Part shown: positions 55,375-64,000 of the stretch, one piece after another
How the letters are laid out: each line of letters opens with the position of its first letter
Numbering within the stretch: position 1 is the first letter of the stretch
Assembly: GCA_950097015.1 (NCBI GenBank)
Contig: CATNEN010000014.1
Coordinates: 310,001 to 374,000, forward strand
Length of the DNA: 64,000 nt
Origin: Macrostomum hystrix
Taxonomy: Eukaryota; Platyhelminthes; Macrostomidae
Direction of reading: 5' to 3'
Translations under genes and position numbers: made by a program
Notes under the pieces: generated by a model
What the model saw: the letters and a program-made list of their open reading frames with translations, nothing else
Databases searched by the model: none
Told to the model about the DNA's origin: nothing

Positions 55375-58300
55375 ATTGACTCTGCAGAGATTGAAGCATC
55401 CGGGACGCTGTCTGGGTTGGAGACGCCGGGCTCCGTGGTCCTGGTGAAGTGCGTCTGCAGTGGGCAGACGCTGCAGCTGGGGCTTTTTCCAAGGCCGCTG
55501 CGGTTAACATCGCTACTGGAGAAAATTCGCCAGAAATTCGATGGCCTCGAGCGGCTTTTCTACCGCATGCCGGACGCCATGTGTGGCATTGTGCCTGTGC
55601 TGGAGCAACGCGACCTGGACATGGTCACGCGCATCTCGGACGACCACTTCGGCCGGAACAGCCTCCACCTACTGCTGGACCCGCCTATTGGCGGCGACGA
55701 CCAGCCCGCACAGCGTGAGTGCTCGAAAGCTGCCTTGCTAATTAGACTGCGATAATCACCTGCCAGCCACTGCAATCGCGATCGACTAGCATCACATAAA
55801 ATATCCTGCTACCTGTCAGTATGCATCTTGCAATTGCAATTTTCACATTTGAGGCTAGTCACTCTCGTTACTGGTTGGTCAGGGAAGCCAAAACAGGACA
55901 AATTAGTCACTCTCGTTACTGGTTGGTCAGGGAAGCCAAAACAGGACAAATTAGTCACTCTCGTTACTGGTTGGTCAGGGAAGCCAAAACAGGACAAATT
56001 AGTCACTCTCGTTACTGGTTGGTCAGGGAAGCCAAAACAGGACAAATTAGTCACTCTCGTTACTGGTTGGTCAGGGAAGCCAAAACAGGACAAATTAGTC
56101 ACTCTCGTTACTGGTTGGTCAGGGAAGCCAAAACAGGACAAATTAGTCACTCTCGTTACTGGTTGGTCAGGGAAGCCAAAACAGGACAAATTAGTCACTC
56201 TCGTTACTGGTTGGTCAGGGAAGCCAAAACAGGACAAATTAGTCACTCTCGTTACTGGTTGGTCAGGGAAGCCAAAACAGGACAAATTAGTCACTCTCGT
56301 TACTGGTTGGTCAGGGAAGCCAAAACAGGACAAATTAGTCACTCTCGTTACTGGTTGGTCAGGGAAGCCAAAACAGGACAAATTAGTCACTCTCGTTACT
56401 GGTTGGTCAGGGAAGCCAAAACAGGACAAATTAGTCACTCTCGTTACTGGTTGGTCAGGGAAGCCAAAACAGGACAAATTAGTCACTCTCGTTACTGGTT
56501 GGTCAGGGAAGCCAAAACAGGACAAATTAGTCACTCTCGTTACTGGTTGGTCAGGGAAGCCAAAACAGGACAAATCGACTGCCCGACTGACGAAAAGCTG
56601 ACGAGTATAGTAGATACAGAGGGAATCAATTATTTCGACAGAAAAAAAACTTTTTTAAGACTTAGTTAACCTACCTTTAGTTCGCTTAAAAGAGCTCTTT
56701 TAAAGAAAGCTCAGCTCAGTGTGTGCTGCTTCGCTACTGAATATCAATCGGGAACTCATAATTCCAGCCTACTATGTACGCTCTTATTTGGCATTTTGCA
56801 CCGTCCACCATCGTGTGCTGCTTCGCTACTGAATATCAATCGGGAACTCATAATCGGGCATCAGGAAAAAGTAACGCTGGGCTGCCGGTTTTTGCCTCAG
56901 GTATTTTCTTGAAGGTAGAACTTGGTGGGAATCCCATCCACATGTTCCTGCAACACCTCATTGGTCAGGCTGCTTAACATGGAGTGGTTCGAGGTCGGAG
57001 CCAAAGAGCTTTGCGTCCCAGAACTGCCAGTCTAACAACCGGCGTCGCCCTAGCCCTTTAACATGAAGTTTGCAAATCACAGCTGCCGATGTGAGATAGG
57101 CCCAGGGGCTGGTCAGGGAGGGCATAGGCGCCATTCATCAGGTCCTCCACAAGGGTCTGAATGAAACTGGAAACCCGGTAGTGAATCAGACTCTTGTCCT
57201 TTGTGGATTTCACGAGCTTGCTTGAGTTGTCAAATGATGTACTTTTAACTGCGCTCAGTCATAGGCCTGAAGTTGACGCAGATTTTCCTGAGATTGTCGC
57301 AGAATGGTGACTCATCCTAACTGCACCGAGTCTATCGGGTAGGTAAAATTCACTCATGCTTGAGTGATCAATTCAATCATTCACTCAAAGCGGCCTGCAG
57401 TCTGGCTCTGAATACGCGGTGGGCCCGACGTCCAGCTAATGTCGATCGATGAGTCTGAACCCCTACCTCCATCCTCCTTAATGTCCTCCATCACAAGCGT
57501 ACATTACCCATGAACAAAAATTCCCTACTGTGTCAGTAATTTTTATGACCTGTCAAAATAAACTTCCCGTCAGGCTCTTCATTGTAAATATCACACAGTG
57601 AAGCGAGAAGCTGCTCACTTCCAGTTTATTGAAGCGAACCCGCAGCAAGCAATGCAGCGATTTCGAATCTAAGTACGAGGGGTATGAACCACTTTCCACT
57701 TTAGCAACGGCCACGCCTGTGAATTTTAAACAAGAGGAGCTTCTGGGCCATGGTAGCTTCGGCGCTGTTTACCGCTGTGTTGACCTGGACACAGGCCGCA
57801 TCTTTTCCATGAAAGTAGTCCAGCTCGAAGCCAACGACGATCGAAGCGCCCAAAAGGTGACAGCCTTGGAGGCGAAGTTCCAGCTGCTGCGCAATATCAA
57901 GCACGAATGCGTGGTGCAGTACTTCGGCTGCCACAGGGAGCCAACCCGTCTGTGCGTCTTCATGGAGTACATGGACGGCGGAAGCGTTCGGGACTTTATC
58001 ATCGAAAGTGGCCCTCTGCGCGAAGTTCTGGCTAGAAAGTACACCAGGATGGTTTTGCATGGACTAAGTTTCCTGCATGACAACAGCATCGTGCACAGTG
58101 ATATTAAATGTGAGTCATCAGGTTTGAGTTGGGTTGCTGGGACTCTATCGGATATCCTATATTACCCAAGCCAGAATTTATCTAATATAAACCGATTTGC
58201 ATATATATGTACAAATTGTCATTCTGAGAAATAAATATTCACGCACTGCTGTTGCTACCGAATCAAATATTTCTACCGCTGTTTATCATCACCCAGGTGC

Positions 58301-58748
58301 AAACATCCTTCGCGACTCAGCTGGCAGCGTAAAGATTGCAGACTTCAGCGCCTCGAGGCAGCTTAGCAACATAAATCATAACCCATTTCCTTGGTCCGAA
58401 AAGTTCGGCAACGTGTTCTACACGCCACCAGAGGTGTTCCGTGGTGCTGCTTTCGACTGCCGTGCCGACATTTGGTCGTTAGGAGCAACCATTGTCGAAT
58501 TCCTCACAGGTGATCCACCGTATCACTACCTGGACAACCCTGCCAGCGTCATGTATCATATTGTGAGCGACACGGCAATTGAATTAATGCTTCCCGCCTC
58601 GACCAGCCAAGAAGCTACACTATTTATCAATTCCTGTTTCGCCTCAGCCGACCAGCGACCTAATGCTAAAGAGCTGCTTCGGTATCAATTTGCGAGTTTC
58701 TCTGCGACTGCTGATATGCATCCAGGAGTCTTAGCTCCCGAGCGATGA
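55375..58748 (+). CDS. MEKK2/3-like kinase B, degenerate (candidate pseudokinase)
   Basis: Tandem paralogue of MEKK-like A. Recognised exons are 55375-55714 (PB1: GSVVLVKCVCSGQTLQLGLF, FYRMPDAMCGIVPVLEQRDL), 57625-58109 (N-lobe and helix E) and 58297-58748 (rest of the kinase). The last intron has the same position and phase as in paralogue A. The P-loop GHGSFGAVY, the Lys in FSMKVV and the catalytic Asp of the loop are kept. However, helix C Glu is Lys (EAKFQLL for ECEIQLL), HRD is HSD, DFG is DFS and the APE-like motif is TPPEV. No ATG exon was found. The phases of 55714 (1) and 57625 (needs 2) do not match, so an unseen middle exon or damage must be assumed. Confidence 0.75.
55856..56575. 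repeat. 48-bp minisatellite, 15 near-identical copies
   Basis: The unit tagtcactctcgttactggt ... caggacaaat has a 48-bp period (a multiple of 3, so both strands stay open). I see no differences between copies. It lies in the MEKK-like B intron. Confidence 0.97.
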
Positions 58749-61700
58749 GATGTTATGTAAAATGTTGCATCTGCAAGCATTGCATGAGGGCCGAAAATTT
58801 TGCTGGATTGCTGATTATTTTTTACACTGTAAGATGTAAGACCTGGAAAATGGCTTCCGTTCAAATTGATTATGCGTTTCCAGCGTTTAGGAGTCAGGTT
58901 AACTCCCCTGATGTACACTGCAGTTTACTTGAGTGCCGAATGACGTGATCAGACATCCACGTTCTCTCTATTACCTTGCAAATGTACATCTTAACAATCT
59001 TATTACTGTGTGATTATCTCACACTTAAACTTGTGTTTTTAAAGACTAATTAACGAATAAGGAAATTAAACGGCAAATAATTTTTGGCATTAGAAACATT
59101 CTATATGATAAGAAACGCTTAGTTTTTAATGACGTGAATCTATCACGTGTTGTTTAACAGTCCCCTTGTTTCTGGAATTTTCATGAAGCTAATTTGCTAA
59201 TATAATTGAGTATTTCATTTATATTTACATACAATAACCAAAATATCACAATATTTATGATATTAATTTTTATGAACTTCGTGTACCGGCCATGAAATAA
59301 TTCGTATTTTCGTTAAGCTTATAGATTGGTGATGATAAACTCATAACTAACTTAGTAGAGGAGATTTCAAGCGCGATTCGGCACAGGGTGCGCAGCTAGA
59401 CAGTTCTGTTTATAATATAGAAGTTAGTTAATAATATTAATAATAAACACTGATATTTTAAGTTAAAAAAAACTTGCGAGTTTAAAAAAGTCCGCTTATG
59501 AAAGTCAACATTCAAGTATTGTTTTTCACGCTGAATATTTCAGAAATAGCTTTTATCAAAGTGGGTTAATTAACATAATACGGTTATAAGCAAAAAACAA
59601 ATTTCATTCAGTGAGTTATTTGTTTCATTCCTTTACAAACGCACGTTTTTAATTGGTATTTAGCTTTATAAGAACGTCGCATATTAAAAATGAATTATTG
59701 AATAATTGCTTTGTTCTTTCCTTATTAGCTGTATGTTGTTTATTTTTGTGGTTTTAGCGTGTATTTTATTTTCTTATATTTGTGATTTCTTCTCTTAGAT
59801 TATAATTCTGCCGTACTTTCTCAGTTCTTAACTTTTTTAAGCATTCTTTGAAGTATAATAAGACTTGGACTAAATTGATCAATTCGCCTGAAAGGTAGTC
59901 AATAATCGTTCGTCAACGAAAGCAATCCACTTGCTACAAAATGACACCTTAGACACAAATTAGTCAAGTACTTTGTTAGATATTCTCATTTAAAGTGTGC
60001 TTTATCTGCTTCTTTATCGCTAGGCCCTATTGTCATACCATCGACATTACACAAATTAGTGCTGTGACCATGTTCTTGATCTATATGGCATAAAAGTTTA
60101 TATATATCTTGATGCATGTCCTTGCTAAAAATTACACACACACAGACACACAAATTAGCAAAGTAAATTTTAGATGTTCTCATTTAAAATGGGCTTTCAT
60201 CATACCCTAGACATTTAACAAATGTGTGTTATGACCTTGACACATCTTGCCACCTATCCCAGCTAATTTAGTAAAAAACACATGCAAGTACAAATTTATA
60301 AAGCACAATTTTCTAAACACCTTAGAGATAATGCTTATAGGTATGTCTATTGTGAAAAGTTTGTGCCTTAATAACTTGTCTAAGCTTTGGTGTTTGTTGT
60401 TGCAGTTTACCTATGTTAGGGGCTCCAGTGAGAAATTAAAAATAAAAAATTCCATATTTTTGGTTTTCTTGTGTTACAGATCTCGCCTGTCTGAGTTAAA
60501 AGACACCTCACGCATAAAAATTGGTCAAGTATTAAAAAAGTTGTACAACCATTTTTTATCAACATTTTAGTTGTTTTTGTAATGTACTTTTCCCAAAAGG
60601 GGCTGTGTTCCAGATGACCAGATTGATTTGACTTAGAAAACAAAAAAATGCAATTACATTTTTATTTTTTAATGGATTTTAAAAACTCCAAAAGCATATA
60701 GATTATTTTTTCATTATCTACACTATGGAATATATATATCTTCTATTAACACTCAGTATCAAAGTATTAAATTTCAATTTTACATTGAACAAGAATACTA
60801 TGCTGACAAGACTTGTTTATTTGATTACAATATAAAACTCTTTTGGCTTTAAAGAAGTGGCAAAGCCATACACATTCCATAGTTTAACAAATAGACATTG
60901 CATAGACATCCATTTACTATTTACAGTCAATTGCAAAAGCCATCTGAAATGCGTAAAGGGGTGCATTAGAGAAACATGTTTCCGGTAGATTTGCCTAAAA
61001 GAAAATAAAAAGGTTTGAGTATATCATATTCTACATAAAATTCTATGTAAAATTTTAATGGGATACACTTGGAAAGCACTATAAACAATGATTGAAAAAA
61101 ATGAAAATGAAAATTTCAACCTAAAAATGTGCAAAGTAAAAAAACTGTCTTTTACTAAAAAAGAATTGTTAATTTAGATTTTTATATCCTCTTTCTTAAT
61201 TTTTAATTTGTTTATTTTAGTATCAATGCATTAGTAATAAGTTCTATGTAAGGTAGTATTTTCTAAATTTAGATCACACAGCGAATACTTAAAAAGAACA
61301 AATTTTGGCACTGTATAACTTTTTGTTTTGCACTAATTGTAGAGTATAAACACTTGTTGTAAAGTAAATTTTATCTTCTTTCTATTGATAGTAGGCTTTA
61401 TTTTCTTAACATAAAATTTATGTTCTTTTATTCATCAGAACATGGCATTGTTTTTTTATCTTTTTTTCATTTTTCTGTCTTTTCGCTCACTAGAGTCCCT
61501 ACCTATGTGACTAGGTATATCACATATGAATGAATCATTTTTTGCCAGCTTTCATTCATCTGTTTGGGCTATACATCAAAACATGAGGTAAGCTCAGTTG
61601 CTGGAATTTCAAAGACTCAAATGGTTGTTGATGATTGTAGTGCTTTAAGTGAGTGAGTCTGGCATTAATCTATTTCTATATTGATTCTGCCATTTCAGAA

Positions 61701-62619
61701 GCAGTTGCAAAGAATGAAATTACAAAAACTATTGATTTTCAGGACCAATATATTCATTTCTAGTGAAATGACTCCATTTGCAAAACTATATTCACCATAA
61801 AATGCAAATGTTAAACTGGCTTTTCTCATCTTCAGCAACTGTTAATTGGACTCCCTATATTACAAATCCCATAGTGATGTTGCTCCCTGAGAATGGTCAT
61901 GGGATTACAAAGGATGTCATTTGAATGCAAAAAAATGCCAATGGTAATTTTAAGCATGAATGTCTGAGTTCTCCAAGTCCTGTCCATACTCAAGGGAATG
62001 ATGCGGAAGGCTTAGCTAAGTCCATGTGCAGTCCACATTGCAAAGATATCCACCTGATAAAATTGTTGTCAAAGAGATATTTTTTAAATAGCAAGCAGCA
62101 AAGCAATAAATAAAAAAATATCTGACAATATTTATACCTCATATTGTCAGTCTCATCTTTGCCTGAGGGAACATGGCCACATTAAATCTCTAGTCTCAAA
62201 ACAGCCAGCAATTCTTGGACTGTTCACGCTATATGCAAAGTTGCTAGATGTGATCAAACATACAAATTTGTTATGAATAATATCAATTGATAAATGGAAA
62301 TGGGATGTATGTGCAGAAGGATTGTATAAGCATGATAAGGCAGACTCACCAACCTTTAAGAAGACCACATAGGCAGAAAAATCTTATATTGGAAAGAAAA
62401 TAAAATCATGCAAAGGGATTTCTGAAGATCTTCTGAAGCCAAGAAAGCCCACTTTAGATGAGAATTTCTAAAAAAGTACTTCACTTAATTGTGTGTCTGA
62501 GGAGTCATTTTGTTGCAAGGACATGCATCAAGCAGTTGTAACAGTATCTAGTGAAATATTTTGACCCATGCCTTTAGGTGAGGCAGAGATAGGAGATAGA
62601 AGTTTATTTCTTATGCAAT
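58749..62619. other. Long AT-rich non-coding region
   Basis: No gene recognised over 3.9 kb. A diverged direct repeat of about 100 bp recurs near 59963-60080 and 60150-60245 (tttagatgttctcattt... / ttagatattctcattt...). Frames around 61925-62368 have no family features. Confidence 0.55.
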
Positions 62620-63685
62620 ATGCAGTTAGAATCGCAATGCTTATTACCACGTGTGGGATCCCCTCGCACACAGAAGAGCTGTGACTCTGCGGGGCATCCC
62701 CAAGATGAGGCGACGCAGAAAATCCTGGGGAAGTTGCTGCCAAGCGTTTGCAATGGCGTGACGCAGCTCCGCAACATTCTGTGGTGCATTCTCTTTTTGA
62801 ATGCTGCTCTTCAGAAAGTCCCAGACATCTCGATTGGATTCATGTCCGGGGACCGGGAAGGCCAGCGCAGCGCAGAATGCGGATCTGTAGCTGCTGTTTC
62901 ACTTGACCAACAGCATCGGCTCGGTGTGACGGCGCGTTATCATCCTGGAGAATGCACATGCCAACTCCTCCGAAAATAGCGTTGGCAAACGGTAGGAACC
63001 GAGTCTGCAGAAGATCTGCGTAACTATTAGCATTCACGTTGGCATCCAGGAAGACGATATCCGTCCTTGAATGTAGCGAGATGCTGGCCCAAACTGCACT
63101 GAGGCAGCCTGGCTCTCAGAGCACTGTACATGCTGCTGCAGCATCTCATGCCGATTCTCGCCAAACGCGGGTGCGACCATCTACTTGGAAAAGTCGGAAC
63201 CGGCTCTCGTCAGTGAGAACAACGCGTCGCCACTGCTGCTGCCTCCAGCGGACGCGCTGCATCGCCCACTGCTCTCAGCTGGCGATGTGGGCAGGACTGA
63301 GTCGAGGCCGCTTGCGCATCTTGCGAGAGCGGAGGCCGGCCTCCAGGATTTGACGTCGAACTGTCTGGGCGCTCAGGAGTCAGGATGCTTCCTGCTCTGC
63401 TTCTCTCACCCCACATCAGACGGAGCAGGGTGGCTGGCAGGGTGGGAGTTCGCCTTACTATTCGCAGCAGACGGCGATTTGCTCTGGCTGTTGAGCCACG
63501 GAGATCAAGACGCTGACTGCCTTTCCCAGCGCATTCCACGCTGCCAGTCTCACGGGACTTTGTCAGCCGTTTTCGAATTGCCGCTCGCGATCTTCAAACC
63601 TGCGAGCAACTTCGCTGATGGACACACCGACTTCCAGCTTTCCAACAGCACGCCATCGTTCAGCATTAGTCATCTGCCGGATCAT
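62620..63685 (-). mobile_element. Tc1/mariner-type transposase, inactivated
   Basis: On the - strand, from the ATG at 63685: IRQMTNAERWRAVGKLEVGV and SISEVARRFE (a helix-turn-helix region). In further frames come LTDESRF (first catalytic Asp, near 63210), LQDDNAPSHRA (second Asp, near 62930) and VWDFLKSSIQKENAP, leading into a third-acid region near 62800-62840. At least three frame changes and internal stops separate these, so it is dead. Candidate terminal inverted repeats (ctttaggtgaggc near 62571, ctttaggaggac on - near 63735) are weak. GC-rich relative to its surroundings. Confidence 0.83.
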
Positions 63686-64000
63686 TTTTGAAATCGTGTG
63701 TGTGTGGATTAGACTTAAAATTTGTCCTCCTAAAGTTACGCAGTTTTGTACCATTACACAGACCCAATCCCCCCAAGTAACAATAAGCTTCGCTGCGTGC
63801 CGCAAGTTGCGTCACTCACAATAAGTGAGAAAAATTCCATCTCGCTTGGAGGGTGGAACTTTGTACTGTTGCTGAGTATATGTCGCTTATAAGTTGGTTG
63901 GGGTGGGGCAGAGATGACCAACCTCTCAGGGGTAGAAAGTGTGCAAAACTAGTGTACATGTTGTACATAGGCATACTCATCTAGAAACAGGCATAACAAT
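63686..64000. other. Right-edge sequence
   Basis: Flank of the Tc1-like element. No gene recognised. Confidence 0.5.

Noticed and set aside
55821-56669. Open frames of more than 250 codons on both strands
   Set aside because: The 48-bp unit is a multiple of 3 without stops, so all the openness comes from the repeat.

Overview
This 64 kb window is nuclear DNA of an animal. Genes are split by short GT-AG introns, coding exons are GC-rich and intergenic DNA is AT-rich, and the gene set is metazoan: methionine aminopeptidase 2, CCT zeta, MIF, RanGAP1, two Rab7-like GTPases, a sigma-type glutathione transferase, an ependymin-related protein, Orai, SUZ12, SCO1 and two MEKK-like kinases. At least eight genes have a 3' splice acceptor only 5-20 nt upstream of the ATG with no cis 5' exon that I can see. 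That is what spliced-leader trans-splicing looks like. With the many minisatellites, it makes a free-living flatworm of the Macrostomum kind my best guess; this is inference, not proof.

Layout. Positions 1-13.9 kb are gene-dense, all on the + strand: MetAP2, CCT6, MIF, a JARID2-like N-terminal exon, RanGAP1 and Rab7-like A. A LINE 3' fragment and a 2.36 kb array of 29/30-bp repeats (15.1-18.2 kb) separate Rab7-like A from its paralogue Rab7-like B. GST (+) and EPDR (-) follow. Positions 25-41.7 kb are a mobile-element graveyard: an integrase fossil, two short TIR elements (one with a perfect 8-bp target duplication), a LINE split by a very young 4.68 kb LTR retroelement with nearly identical 767-bp LTRs, and scraps of relatives. 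Positions 42.3-58.7 kb hold genes again: Orai, SUZ12, SCO1, MEKK-like A and its degenerate paralogue MEKK-like B. The rest is AT-rich non-coding DNA and a dead Tc1-like transposon.

Themes. Minisatellites of 23-92 bp units occur in or beside most genes. In two introns (GST, MEKK-like A) the repeat unit is visibly copied from the gene's own splice junction, so introns appear to have grown by tandem duplication of exon/intron boundaries. Two tandem gene pairs (Rab7-like, MEKK-like) keep the same intron phase and position, and one member of each pair has lost conserved active-site residues. SUZ12 and a JARID2-like fragment, both PRC2-related, lie 36 kb apart. I found no rRNA, tRNA or CRISPR.
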